Shown piece after piece: positions 9,567 to 17,945 of a DNA stretch of 64,000 bases (position 1 is the stretch's first letter; every line of letters begins with the position of its first letter). Under the pieces are notes generated by a model. That model did not search any database. It was not told where the DNA came from and saw nothing but the letters and a program-made list of their open reading frames with translations. The DNA comes from CAWGXG01 sp963826505 (GTDB lineage Bacteria > Chloroflexota > Anaerolineae > Aggregatilineales > Aggregatilineaceae), in NCBI GenBank assembly GCA_963826505.1, contig CAWGXG010000007.1, forward strand, positions 310,001 to 374,000, read 5' to 3'. The translations under genes and the position numbers were made by a program.

Positions 9567-9622
9567 ACGCGCGCCACGCGCTGTAACTCGATCTCAAAAT
9601 CCGAAACACCCCGCCCAATCGC

Positions 9623-9650
9623 TTGACTTTCCTGGGCAACACGCTACAAT
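9623..9650 (+). promoter_or_regulatory. Predicted promoter of the GH4 gene
   Basis: TTGACT (9623-9628) and TACAAT (9645-9650) with a 16-bp spacer. The AATTAATTAA repeats begin four bases after the -10, where a bound repressor would block the polymerase. Confidence 0.65.
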
Positions 9651-9653
9651 CAT

Positions 9654-9680
9654 AATTAATTAATCCCTGAAATTAATTAA
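9654..9680. promoter_or_regulatory. Candidate ROK-regulator operator (two AATTAATTAA copies)
   Basis: The exact ten-mer AATTAATTAA occurs at 9654-9663 and 9671-9680, so the copies start 17 bp apart on one helix face or nearly so. The same ten-mer, inverted, lies before the ROK gene at 11404-11413. Such AT-only words stand out in this GC-rich sequence. That the adjacent ROK protein binds them is inference. Confidence 0.45.
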
Positions 9681-9682
9681 AA

Positions 9683-9731
9683 GAATCTGAGACTATTGGT
9701 CAGATTCACTGCTGATCAGTCAGGGCTTTTT
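9683..9731 (+). promoter_or_regulatory. Leader with two mutually exclusive hairpins (possible attenuator)
   Basis: GAATCTGA (9683-9690) can pair with TCAGATTC (9700-9707). Alternatively GACT plus GGTCAG (9691-9703) can pair with CTGATCAGTC (9712-9721), followed after five bases by five T. The structures compete for the same bases. The gap before the T run weakens a terminator reading. Confidence 0.3.
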
Positions 9732-9803
9732 CCGTGAGCACGGGTCGCGCTGGGCCAGATGGCCTTTACCGCTCTGGTTGTACTCTCTTGAGGACTAAAT
9801 CCT

Positions 9804-11213
9804 ATGGCGAAAAAATCACCGAAAATTGTTGTGTTGGGCGCGGGCAGCGCGATTTTTGGGCTGGGCGCGCTGTCCACCATGATGCAAAGCGCGCGCCTGC
9901 GCGGCGCGGAAATCGGGCTGTGTGACATCGATGCACAGGGATTGAAGACCGTCACGGCGTTGGCCCACAAAATGAACGAAGCATGGGATTCCAACATCAC
10001 GATCACCAGTTCCACCGAGCGGCGCGACCTGCTGCCCGGCGCGGACTTCGTGATCGTCTCGGTGCAGGTCGGGCCGCGCGAAGAAGTCTGGGAACAGGAC
10101 TGGCGCATCCCACTGCGACACGGCGTCCACCAACCCTACGCCGAAAACGGCGGCCCCGGCGCGTTTGCGCACGCGGCGCGCGGCATCCCGCTGCTGCTCG
10201 ACATCGCGCACGACATGGAAGACCTGTGTCCCGACGCCTACTACCTCAACCTGGTCAACCCGCTGATCCGGACCACATTGGCGATCCACCGCTACAGCCG
10301 GGTCAAAGTGGTGGGGCTATGTCACCAACTGCTGTGGGGCTACGCGCTGGTCGGCGCGATCCTGGCCGATCGCTTCGACATCCCGCTGCCGAACCATTTC
10401 CACCTGCACACCAACGCCGACAACATGCCCAACTTCATCCCGGTGGCGCGGCAGGCGGTGCAGCGGCTCAGCATCCGGGCGGCCGGAATCAATCATTTCT
10501 CGTGGATGCTCGATATTCGCGACAAAGAAACGGGCGAAGATCTCTACCCCGAAGTGCGCGATCGCTGGCTCCACCATTACCGGCGCGATTTCGAGCCGCT
10601 CTCGCGCGAGGTGTTCGAGATCTTCGGGCTGGTTCCGACGGCGGGTGACGCGCACCTGTGCGAGTTCCTGCCTTTCGTCTCCGACCCGGTCGCCAAGCCG
10701 TGGGAGAAATTTCACCTGACTCTGCAAAGCTGGGACGGCAACCGGAAGCGCCGCGCTGACCGCAAAGCCCTGGCCGAAGCCATCGTGCGCGGCGATCGCG
10801 ATGTGGACGATCTGCGCGACGTGTGGCGACATAACATGCTGGACGAAGGCATCCCGGAAATGATCGACGGGGTGATGAGCAATAACAACCACTATCACCA
10901 GCAGCTCAACCTGCCCAACCAGGGTTACATTCCCGGCCTGCCGGAAAACGCGATCGTCGAGGTGCCCGGCACCATTTCCGCGTATGGCTTCCAGGGACAG
11001 AGCTTCCCGGCGCTGCCGCCCGGAATCACAGCCATGTGCCACCGCGAGCTTGAAAACGCCTCACTGGTCGTAGATGCTGCCGTAACCGGCGACCGCCAGT
11101 TGGCGCTGCAAGCCCTGCTGCTCGACCCGATGGTGGGCGATCTGGACACGGCCCGCGCGATCCTGAACGACTTCATTAAGGATTTCGCGCAATATCTGCC
11201 GCAGTTCGCCTAA
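9804..11213 (+). CDS. GH4-family NAD-dependent alpha-glycosidase, candidate sulfoquinovosidase
   Basis: The 469-residue protein begins with a Rossmann NAD site (KIVVLGAGSAIFG) and has the GH4 order of motifs: CDID, GADFVIVSVQVG, ENGGPGAFAHAARGIP, LNLVNPL, then VGLCHQ with the likely metal-binding cysteine and INHFSW with the histidine. GH4 enzymes cleave through transient oxidation at C3 and need NAD plus a divalent metal. MelA/AglA-type members usually read NPM and GLCHS; the NPL and GLCHQ variants may reflect an unusual substrate. It lies next to the sulfoquinovose operon, and both promoters share the AATTAATTAA word, so release of sulfoquinovose from SQ-glycerol is proposed. Alpha-galactosidase is the main alternative because of nearby galT/galK. 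Confidence 0.85.
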   Translation: MAKKSPKIVVLGAGSAIFGLGALSTMMQSARLRGAEIGLCDIDAQGLKTVTALAHKMNEAWDSNITITSSTERRDLLPGADFVIVSVQVGPREEVWEQDWRIPLRHGVHQPYAENGGPGAFAHAARGIPLLLDIAHDMEDLCPDAYYLNLVNPLIRTTLAIHRYSRVKVVGLCHQLLWGYALVGAILADRFDIPLPNHFHLHTNADNMPNFIPVARQAVQRLSIRAAGINHFSWMLDIRDKETGEDLYPEVRDRWLHHYRRDFEPLSREVFEIFGLVPTAGDAHLCEFLPFVSDPVAKPWEKFHLTLQSWDGNRKRRADRKALAEAIVRGDRDVDDLRDVWRHNMLDEGIPEMIDGVMSNNNHYHQQLNLPNQGYIPGLPENAIVEVPGTISAYGFQGQSFPALPPGITAMCHRELENASLVVDAAVTGDRQLALQALLLDPMVGDLDTARAILNDFIKDFAQYLPQFA

Positions 11214-11219
11214 AAAGTA

Positions 11220-11317
11220 TCACCGCAGAGTTCGCAGAGAGCGCGGAGGAAAAGCAAAGAGAAACGAGCATTCCCCCTTTTCGTCTTTCTCTGCGTCCTT
11301 TGTGTCCTCTGCGGTGA
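11220..11317. repeat. Long imperfect inverted repeat (CACCGCAGAG type)
   Basis: The arms TCACCGCAGAG (11220-11230) and CTCTGCGGTGA (11307-11317) are exact, and pairing continues inward imperfectly through the CGCAGAGA/TCTCTGCG segments. CGATTTTT follows. I recall similar purine-rich 'cgcagag' palindromes as dispersed intergenic elements in several environmental phyla. It may also end GH4 transcription. Confidence 0.55.
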
Positions 11318-11346
11318 AACGATTTTTGCACCAGCGGAGACCCATC

Positions 11347-11374
11347 TTGACATCCGATCCAAATGGGGTATAGT
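11347..11374 (+). promoter_or_regulatory. Predicted promoter of the ROK-sulfoquinovose operon
   Basis: TTGACA (11347-11352) and TATAGT (11369-11374) with a 16-bp spacer. This is the only strong promoter I see before the run of genes from 11425 to 19324. Confidence 0.7.
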
Positions 11375-11403
11375 GAATTTAACCTTTTAATTTTTCAGTT
11401 TGC

Positions 11404-11413
11404 TTAATTAATT
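11404..11413. promoter_or_regulatory. Candidate ROK operator, third copy (inverted)
   Basis: TTAATTAATT is the reverse complement of the ten-mer found twice at the GH4 promoter. It lies 30 bp after the -10 and 12 bp before the ROK start, as expected for autoregulation. Confidence 0.45.
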
Positions 11414-11424
11414 TGGATCTTCTG

Positions 11425-12672
11425 ATGAACATTCGGCGTTCCCTGATCGGCAGCAGTTCAAGTGCCATCAAATCGCATAACCTGCGGGCGGTGCTGCTCA
11501 GTTTGCTGTGGCACGAACCCGTGTCACGCGTGCGCATCGCGGAACTGACCGGCCTTTCCACCACGACTGTCACCAATCTGATCGCCGAGCTGCTGGGCGC
11601 GGGCGTCGTCGCCGAAGATGGCACCGAACCGCTGGCCCAACGGCGCAACGTGGGACGTCCCCGTGTAGCGCTGCGGCTCGTGCCTGACGCACGTTATGCC
11701 ATCGGCATACACATCGGCGTGGGCAGCGTGCGGGTTGCCGTGACCGATCTCTACGCGCGCCCGGTGTGCGATCCCCTGGCGCTGGAGCACGCCGTCGACC
11801 GGCCCGCCGAGGACGTGCTAGCCGACATCGGCGGCATGGTCGAATCCTGCATCGCGTCCAGCGGCATCAACCGCACGCAGATCGTGGGCGTTGGAGTCGG
11901 GGCGTCGGGGTTGGTGGATTTGCAGACCGGCGTCAACGTATTGGCTCCTAATCTCAACTGGCGCGATGTGCCGATCCGCGATGTGCTGGCCCGGCATGTG
12001 CGTCTACCCGTCTTCGTGGATAACAACGTGCGAGCGATGGCTCTGGCCGAAACGCTGTTCGGCGCGGGCAAGGACGTGTATGTCCTGGCCTACGTGTACG
12101 CACGGATCGGCGTCGGGGCCGGGTTCGTATTAGGCGGGCAGTTGTACCGGGGCGGAGCCGGAGCGGGCGAGATCGGGCACATCACGATCCTGGCCGATCG
12201 CGGCGAGCCGTGCCGCTGCGGCAACACCGGCTGCCTCGAAACGCTCGTATCCGAGCCGGTCATTTTAAAGCTGGCGCACGACATCGCCGCCCGCGAACCG
12301 AACGGCCTGTTGGCCCGTCACCTCGCCCAAAACGATGGCACGCCGATCGAGCGCGTATTCAGCGCGGCCTACGCGGGTGACCCCGCCACCAACGCTATGC
12401 TCGAAGACCGGGCGCGCTACATGGGCATTGGGCTGGCCAATCTGGTCAACACCCTCAGCCCGGAGTTGATCATTCTCGGTGGGCTGTTCGCCCAGGCCGA
12501 TGATCTCCTATTTCCTATCGTCACAGAAACGCTGCGCCAGCGCGCTTTCGCCGGGTTGGGTAAGCGCGTCCGGCTCCAAACGCCGACTTTCGGCGCGGAG
12601 GCAGGCGTGATCGGCGCGGCGGCGCTGGCGCTGGATGCGTTTTTCTACGAGCAAAGCGAGGCACCCTTCTAA
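11425..12672 (+). CDS. ROK-family transcriptional regulator of the sulfoquinovose operon
   Basis: The protein has 415 residues from ATG 11425. The N-terminus is a winged helix-turn-helix (SRVRIAELTGLSTTTVTNLI), as in NagC/XylR-like repressors. The remainder is a ROK sugar-kinase-like sensor with GVGASGLVD, VDNNVRAMA, GEIGH and the zinc motif CRCGNTGCLE. ROK repressors release DNA when they bind a sugar or sugar phosphate. Its stop codon overlaps the next start by one base, so it is translationally linked to the isomerase. Sulfoquinovose or sulfofructose is the natural guess for inducer, by context only. An in-frame TTG at 11413 is possible but less likely. Confidence 0.87.
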   Translation: MNIRRSLIGSSSSAIKSHNLRAVLLSLLWHEPVSRVRIAELTGLSTTTVTNLIAELLGAGVVAEDGTEPLAQRRNVGRPRVALRLVPDARYAIGIHIGVGSVRVAVTDLYARPVCDPLALEHAVDRPAEDVLADIGGMVESCIASSGINRTQIVGVGVGASGLVDLQTGVNVLAPNLNWRDVPIRDVLARHVRLPVFVDNNVRAMALAETLFGAGKDVYVLAYVYARIGVGAGFVLGGQLYRGGAGAGEIGHITILADRGEPCRCGNTGCLETLVSEPVILKLAHDIAAREPNGLLARHLAQNDGTPIERVFSAAYAGDPATNAMLEDRARYMGIGLANLVNTLSPELIILGGLFAQADDLLFPIVTETLRQRAFAGLGKRVRLQTPTFGAEAGVIGAAALALDAFFYEQSEAPF

Positions 12673-14016
12673 TGGTACAGCCACAACTCCGACTGGGGTT
12701 CATCTCGATCGCCCGCACCACGTTCGACATTCCGCTGGCCGAAGAAGTCACGGCCCGCGCGCGCGCCCACCTGGAAGCTGGCGGATTTGCGCTGGCGGGG
12801 CCGGAGGGGCTGGTGACGACCGTCGAGCAAATCGAGGCGGCGCTCAAGCCGCTGGTCGCCAACAAGCCCGACCTGATGGTCGTCTTTCAGGCGACGTTCG
12901 CCGACAGCACGATGGTGATGCGTATCGCCAAACCCATCAACACGCCGCTGGTCCTGTGGGCCATCCCCGAAGCGCCCACCGGCGGGCGGCTGCGGCTAAA
13001 CGCCCTGTGCGGCATCACCCTGGCCGGGCACGCCCTGACGCGTGCCAAACAGCATTTCGAATCGATCTACGCCCCCGCCGATGATCCTGGCGTCCCGGAT
13101 CGTATGCGGACATTGGCGGCGGCGGGGCGCGTGCGCCGCATGCTGCGCCACACCTACGTCGGGCAGGTGGGCAAGCCTCCCGATGGCTTCGAGACGTGCA
13201 TCCCGCACCCGGCGCTGCTCAAGGCGCGCTTTGGGATCAAAGTGGTGCCGCTGGATCTGGATAATGTGTTCGCGGAAGCGCGCAGCACCGATCCTGCGCG
13301 GGTCAACGCGCTGCGCGACACGCTCAGCCAACAGATCGACGGGTTGGATGAAGTCGATCAAAGCGCGCTCAATGGGACACTGGCGAGTTACGCCGCCCTG
13401 CGTGACATCGCCCGCCGCGAGCGCCTGACCGCGTTCGCCGTGCGCTGCTGGCCGCAGTTCTTCACCGAAATGGGCTGCGCGGCCTGCGGGGCGCTGTCGA
13501 TGCTCAACGAGGAAAAGATGCCCGCCGCCTGCGAGACCGACGTCAACGGCGCGATCACGCAGCTCATTTTGCAGTGGATCAGCGGCGACGTCGCCTTCGA
13601 CGCCGACCTGGTGTCGTTCGACCTGCGAGCAGGACACAGCGGTGCTGTGGCACTGCGGCAAAGCACCAATGAGCATGGCCGATCCCGACGTCAGGCCGCG
13701 CGCGACGGTGCATTCCAACCGCCAGAAGCCGCTGCTGATGGAGTTTCCGCTCAAGCCCGGCCCGGTGACCATCGCCCGCCTGAGCGAAGCCAGCGGCGAG
13801 TTCCGGCTGGTGATCGGGCGCGGCGAGATGCAGCGCGCGCCGATCAGCTTTGGCGGCACGTCGGGCGTGATCCGCTTCGAGCGGCCCGCCGGGGACGTGC
13901 TCGACACGCTGTTGTCCGAAGGCTTGGAACATCACGTCGCGCTGACGTACGGCGATCACATGGACGTGCTGCTGGCGCTGGCCAAGCACCTCGATCTGCC
14001 CGTGCTGCGGCTGTAG
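12672..14016 (+). CDS. sftI: Fucose/arabinose-isomerase-like protein, candidate sulfoquinovose isomerase (one frameshift)
   Basis: The reading frame from 12672 gives about 317 residues resembling the L-fucose/L-arabinose isomerase superfamily: VVFQATFADS, AVRCWPQFF, ACGALSMLNEE, ACETDVNGA. Near 13630 the frame moves by one base. The +1 frame then continues the family C-terminus (VLWHCGKAP, then LVIGRGEMQ and HHVALTYGDH) to a stop at 14016. A single inserted base in GACCTGCGAG explains it; sequencing error or a recent mutation are both possible. Sulfoquinovose isomerases of transaldolase-type sulfoglycolysis (SftI/SqvD), as I recall, belong to this superfamily. The following transaldolase and dehydrogenase support that role. 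On sequence alone the substrate is open. Confidence 0.72.
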
Positions 14017-14080
14017 CCGGGCACTGATCGCTGACTGTTGAACCCTGAAAGCTGATCGCTATCTTCACAGGAGAGTGTTC

Positions 14081-15517
14081 ATGTCTGACCCACGACCGTT
14101 TTTGATTGGTGGAGAATGGCGCACAAGCTCCAATATTCTCGACGTGCGTTTTCCGTTTACCGGCGAAGTCGTGGCGCAAGTGTGCCAGGCGACCGATCAA
14201 GACCTGGAAGACGCCGTCGCCGCCGCGCAGCGCGGGTTTGAGATCACACGCAAGCTGCCCGCGCATGCCCGCTCGGCGATTCTGTACAAGCTTGTGGCGC
14301 AGATGGAACAGCGCTATGACGAGCTGGTCGAGGCGCTGATCATCGAGGGCGGCAAGGCGCGCAAAGTGGCCCAGGGCGAAACCGGACGCGCGATCGAGAC
14401 GGTGCGCGTCGCCGCCGAAGAAGCCAAGCGCGTCACCGGCGAACTGGTCCCAATGGACTGGACCGTCGCGGGCGAGCGCCGCCAGGCGATGGTCCGGCAT
14501 TTGCCGTTGGGTCCGGTGCTGGGTATCGCGCCGTTCAATTACCCGCTCAACCTGGCCTGCCATAAGCTGGCCCCGGCCATCGCGGCGGGCAATTCGTTCA
14601 TCCTCAAGCCCGCCAGCGCGACGCCGCTTTCCGGCGCGATCCTGGCCGAGATGACGCTCGCAGCCGGGTACCCGCCGGAAGCGCTGAGCTACGTGGTGTG
14701 CCCCGGCAGCCGCGCCGAATGGCTGGTCAAAGACCCGCGCATCGCCTATTTCACGTTTACGGGCAGCTCGGAGGTCGGCTGGCACCTCAAGAGCGTGGCG
14801 GGCCGTAAGCGCGTCGGGCTGGAGCTGGGCGGCAACGCGGCGGCCATCGTCCACGAAGACGCCAGGATCGATTACGCGGTCAGCCGTATCGCGGTCGGCG
14901 GCTTCACCAATGCCGGGCAAAACTGCATCTCCGTGCAACGTGTTTTGCTGCACCGCCCAATCTACAACGAAACACTCGAAAAGCTGCTGGACCGCATCAA
15001 CGCGCTGAAGGTCGGCGACCCGCGCGACCCGGCGGTCGACGTCGGCCCGATGATCGATGAGCGCGCGGCAGCGACCGCTTTCGCCACCATGCAGGAAGCC
15101 ATCGCCAGCGGCGCGCAAGTGCTGCTCGGTGGAACATGTGACGGAACGATGTTCGCCCCGACCGTGCTCGGCAACACGCGGCCCGATATGCGCGTCAACC
15201 GCGAGGAAATCTTCGCGCCGGTCATCACCGTGACCGCCTATGACGACTTCGACGAGGCGATCCGGCTGGCGAACGATACCGATTACGGCTTGCAGTCGGG
15301 CGTCTTCACGCAGAACGTCAACCGCATCATGCACGCCTTCGAAGAAGTCCAGGTGGGCGGCTTGCAGATCAACGACGTATCCACCTTCCGCGTGGACCAG
15401 ATGCCGTATGGCGGCGTCAAGGGATCCGGCGTGGGGCGCGAAGGTCCGCGCTATGCCATCGAAGAAATGACCGAAATGAAGCTGATGGTGATCAATCTGG
15501 ATGGCGGCGCGGGATAA
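14081..15517 (+). CDS. sftD: Aldehyde dehydrogenase, candidate sulfolactaldehyde dehydrogenase
   Basis: The 478-residue protein is a full-length ALDH-superfamily member. The catalytic cysteine is C282 in GQNCISVQR, and the general base is E248 in LELGGN. The NAD site is indicated by FTGSSEVGWHL and NPLNL-like segments. AGGAGAG five bases upstream fixes the ATG at 14081; the earlier in-frame ATG would overlap it. The non-phosphorylating ALDH family includes lactaldehyde, succinate-semialdehyde and sulfolactaldehyde dehydrogenases. Placed between a sugar isomerase and a transaldolase, with a sulfolactate lyase downstream, oxidation of sulfolactaldehyde to (S)-sulfolactate is the best reading. 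Confidence 0.82.
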   Translation: MSDPRPFLIGGEWRTSSNILDVRFPFTGEVVAQVCQATDQDLEDAVAAAQRGFEITRKLPAHARSAILYKLVAQMEQRYDELVEALIIEGGKARKVAQGETGRAIETVRVAAEEAKRVTGELVPMDWTVAGERRQAMVRHLPLGPVLGIAPFNYPLNLACHKLAPAIAAGNSFILKPASATPLSGAILAEMTLAAGYPPEALSYVVCPGSRAEWLVKDPRIAYFTFTGSSEVGWHLKSVAGRKRVGLELGGNAAAIVHEDARIDYAVSRIAVGGFTNAGQNCISVQRVLLHRPIYNETLEKLLDRINALKVGDPRDPAVDVGPMIDERAAATAFATMQEAIASGAQVLLGGTCDGTMFAPTVLGNTRPDMRVNREEIFAPVITVTAYDDFDEAIRLANDTDYGLQSGVFTQNVNRIMHAFEEVQVGGLQINDVSTFRVDQMPYGGVKGSGVGREGPRYAIEEMTEMKLMVINLDGGAG

Positions 15518-15600
15518 TGCGCGCCGCGCCAGTGGTCCATAGATTCGCAACGTTATGAGGCGCTCTCGCAGCGGCGAGAGGGTAAAGGACAACAAGCACG

Positions 15601-16263
15601 ATGAAATTCTTTCTCGACAGCGCACACGTCCATGAGATCGAGCATGCGCTCACCGTCTGGAACTTCGACGGCGTGACGACCAACCCGCGCCACGTCCAGG
15701 TATCCGGCAAGCCGTTTTTGACCGTGATCAAAGAGATCGCGGTGTTGTTCGAAGGCACGGACAAGACCGTTTCGGTCGAAGTCAACCCGCACCATACCCG
15801 CGCCGCAGACATGGTCGCGGAAGGTCTGAAGCTGGCCGCGCTCAGTCCCAATTTCGTGGTCAAGCTGCCCGCGACCGAGGCGGGCTTCCAGGCCGTCGCC
15901 CTGCTGGACAAGCAGGACATCCGCACCAATCTGACACTGGTCTTCTCTCCGGCGCAGGCGCTCCAGGCGATGCGTATGGGCGCGTTCTACGTCTCGCCCT
16001 TCATCGGTTGGAAAGAATCCAACGGGGAAGAAGTCCGCACGATGATCGAAGAAATCGTCGCCATCCGCGACAACTTCATGTTCGACACCGAAGTACTGGT
16101 CGCCGCCGTGCGTAACGGTCGCCAGATCGTCGACGCTGCCGTCGCGGGCGCGGATATCGTGACCGCCGGTTTCTCGGTGTATCAGGAAGCCTTCGATCAC
16201 CCGTATACCGCCGTGGGTCTGGGCAAATTCCAGGACTTCTGGGATAAGACGCAATACGAGTAG
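15601..16263 (+). CDS. sftT: TalC/FSA-type transaldolase, candidate 6-deoxy-6-sulfofructose transaldolase
   Basis: This 220-residue protein is a small decameric-type transaldolase. It has FLDSAHVHEIE, DGVTTNPRH, the Schiff-base lysine K88 in FVVKLPAT, and YVSPFIGW. In sulfoglycolysis the SftT type splits 6-deoxy-6-sulfofructose and moves the dihydroxyacetone unit to glyceraldehyde-3-phosphate, giving F6P and sulfolactaldehyde. The TTNPR variant (usually TTNPS) places an arginine near the active-site entrance, which could help bind a sulfonate; that is speculation. Family is certain, substrate comes from context. AAAGGA lies upstream of the ATG. Confidence 0.85.
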   Translation: MKFFLDSAHVHEIEHALTVWNFDGVTTNPRHVQVSGKPFLTVIKEIAVLFEGTDKTVSVEVNPHHTRAADMVAEGLKLAALSPNFVVKLPATEAGFQAVALLDKQDIRTNLTLVFSPAQALQAMRMGAFYVSPFIGWKESNGEEVRTMIEEIVAIRDNFMFDTEVLVAAVRNGRQIVDAAVAGADIVTAGFSVYQEAFDHPYTAVGLGKFQDFWDKTQYE

Positions 16264-16275
16264 GGTCGATTACAG

Positions 16276-16357
16276 CCCCTCCCCATGGTATGGAGCGGGG
16301 ATTCAACCGGCGACCGTCGCCCTTCTCCACCACGTAGTGGAAAGGTCGAGGGTGGGG
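16276..16357. repeat. GC-rich dispersed hairpin repeat, copy A
   Basis: CCCCTCCCCATGG-type arm with GGAGCGGGG, then CCTTCTCCACCACGTAGTGGAAAGG and GAGGGTGGGG. It belongs loosely to the same family as the elements at 17946-18013 and 61938-62044. Confidence 0.5.
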
Positions 16358-16447
16358 TTAACAACTGCCGGGGAATGATCGTTGGGTATTAGCGGGGCCG
16401 GCCCTTAAGCGGCCCTGTGCGTGGCAGAGCAAGGAGCCTTTGCGACT

Positions 16448-16750
16448 ATGAAAAAGGTGTTTGTCATCGAAAAGATCGACAATGTCGGGACCGCCGTCAC
16501 CGATCCAGTCCAGACGGGCGAGACGGTTGGCACCAATGGGCGCGTCACGGATGTGACGGTCGTTGCCCGCGCGGATATTCCCTTCGGGCACAAGATCGCG
16601 CTGGTGGATATTCCCAAGGGCGCGCAGGTCACCAAGTACGGCCTCAGCATTGGCAGTGCCTTGAGCGACATCAAAGCGGGCGATCACGTCCACGTTCATA
16701 ACGTCGAAAGCAATCGCGGGCGCGGCGACAAAGCAGCCCAGCAGGCATAA
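16448..16750 (+). CDS. suyA: (2R)-sulfolactate sulfo-lyase, small subunit (SAF domain)
   Basis: The 100-residue protein is a lone SAF domain of the altronate-dehydratase (UxaA N-terminal) kind: NVGTAVTDP, GHKIALVDIPKGAQVTKYG, IGSALSDIKAGDHVHVHNV. SuyA and SuyB together eliminate sulfite from (2R)-sulfolactate and leave pyruvate. The split small plus large subunit arrangement (100 and 390 residues) matches SuyAB, whereas UxaA and GarD are single chains near 500 residues. I chose ATG 16448 with AAGGAG upstream over an in-frame GTG at 16421. suyB starts 15 bp later. Confidence 0.82.
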   Translation: MKKVFVIEKIDNVGTAVTDPVQTGETVGTNGRVTDVTVVARADIPFGHKIALVDIPKGAQVTKYGLSIGSALSDIKAGDHVHVHNVESNRGRGDKAAQQA

Positions 16751-16765
16751 CAGGAGCGAGCAGAA

Positions 16766-17938
16766 ATGACCGAATTTTGGGGATACGTTCGTCCGGATGG
16801 ATCGGTCGGCGCGCGCAATCATGTCCTGATCATGTCGGGCACGGTGTACGCCAACAAAGTCTGCGACAAAGTCGCTAGCATGGTTCGCGGGACCGTGTCG
16901 ATCACGCATCCGTTGGGCCGCTGCCAGGTCGCCCCTGATCTGCGCATGACGCGCCGTTTTCTGGGCAACACGGGCATCAATCCAAACGTGGGCGCGGTAG
17001 TGGTGATCGATCACTTCCGCGAAGAAGGCATGACCGCCGAAGATCTGGCGCACGACATCCAGAGCGCCACCGGCAAGCCGGTTGCCACGGTGAATATCCG
17101 GAGCTCGGGTGGCATGATCGCCGCGCTTGAGAAAGCGCTGCACTACGCCGCCGATTATTCGCGCGCGCTCAGCGATCTGCGGCGCGAACCGGCGCCAGTG
17201 TCCAAACTGCTGTTTGGCACCGAGTGCGGCACGTCGGACACAACGTCCGGACTGGCCAGCAACCCGGCCACCGGCGCGTGCAGCGAGATGGTCATCGCCC
17301 AGGGCGGACGCGCCATCCTGGCCGAATGCACCGAGTGGATGGGCTGCGAAACGTGGCTCACCAGCCGGGCCGCGACGCCCGAAATCGCCGAGCAGATTCT
17401 GGCGGGCGTGCAACACATGGAAGCGCGCGCGCTGGCCAGCGGCGAAGACATTCGCGGCTCGCAGCCGACCGGTGACAATATGGTCGGCGGCCTGACTACC
17501 ATCGAAGAAAAATCGATGGGCGCGGTCAAGAAGGGCGGCAACGCCAAGGTCGTGGGCTATCTCGACATCGCCGACCGTCCCGCCGCCGAATCCGGTCTGT
17601 ATGTGATGTACGGTCCCGGTCACGGCGCGGAATCGATCAGCAGCATGGCGGCGGCAGGCTGTCAGGTGTTGGTCTTCTCGTCGGGCGGCGGACACACCTC
17701 GTCGCACCCGATCATGCCGACCATCAAGATCACCGGCAACGCGCAGTCCTATGAGCTGATGAAAGACACCGTCGAGCTGAACGCCAACGCGGTCCTGCGC
17801 GGCGAAATGACGATCGAAGAAGCTGGCCAGATGGTGTTCGACGAAGTGATCGCCGTCGCCAGCGGACGCCTGACCAAGTCCGAAGTTCTGATGGACGACA
17901 ACAGCTTCGCCATTCACCGCATTGGCGTGAGCATCTAG
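16766..17938 (+). CDS. suyB: (2R)-sulfolactate sulfo-lyase, large subunit
   Basis: The 390-residue protein is the UxaA C-terminal-type catalytic subunit. It opens FWGYVRPDGSVGARNHVLI and carries cysteines typical of the iron-binding family in HPLGRCQV, FGTECGTSD and ECTEWMGCE. The length fits SuyB. With SuyA it cleaves the C-S bond of (2R)-sulfolactate into pyruvate and sulfite in the cytoplasm. A sugar-acid dehydratase is the alternative from family alone. The transaldolase, dehydrogenase and racemase neighbours favour the sulfonate. No sulfite exporter or sulfite-oxidising gene is seen in the window. Confidence 0.83.
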   Translation: MTEFWGYVRPDGSVGARNHVLIMSGTVYANKVCDKVASMVRGTVSITHPLGRCQVAPDLRMTRRFLGNTGINPNVGAVVVIDHFREEGMTAEDLAHDIQSATGKPVATVNIRSSGGMIAALEKALHYAADYSRALSDLRREPAPVSKLLFGTECGTSDTTSGLASNPATGACSEMVIAQGGRAILAECTEWMGCETWLTSRAATPEIAEQILAGVQHMEARALASGEDIRGSQPTGDNMVGGLTTIEEKSMGAVKKGGNAKVVGYLDIADRPAAESGLYVMYGPGHGAESISSMAAAGCQVLVFSSGGGHTSSHPIMPTIKITGNAQSYELMKDTVELNANAVLRGEMTIEEAGQMVFDEVIAVASGRLTKSEVLMDDNSFAIHRIGVSI

Positions 17939-17945
17939 CTCTTTA

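Noticed and set aside
16448..17938. SuyAB read as altronate dehydratase
   Set aside because: UxaA is one chain of about 495 residues with uxaB/uxaC nearby. Here small and large subunits are separate and lie with a transaldolase, aldehyde dehydrogenase and racemase.
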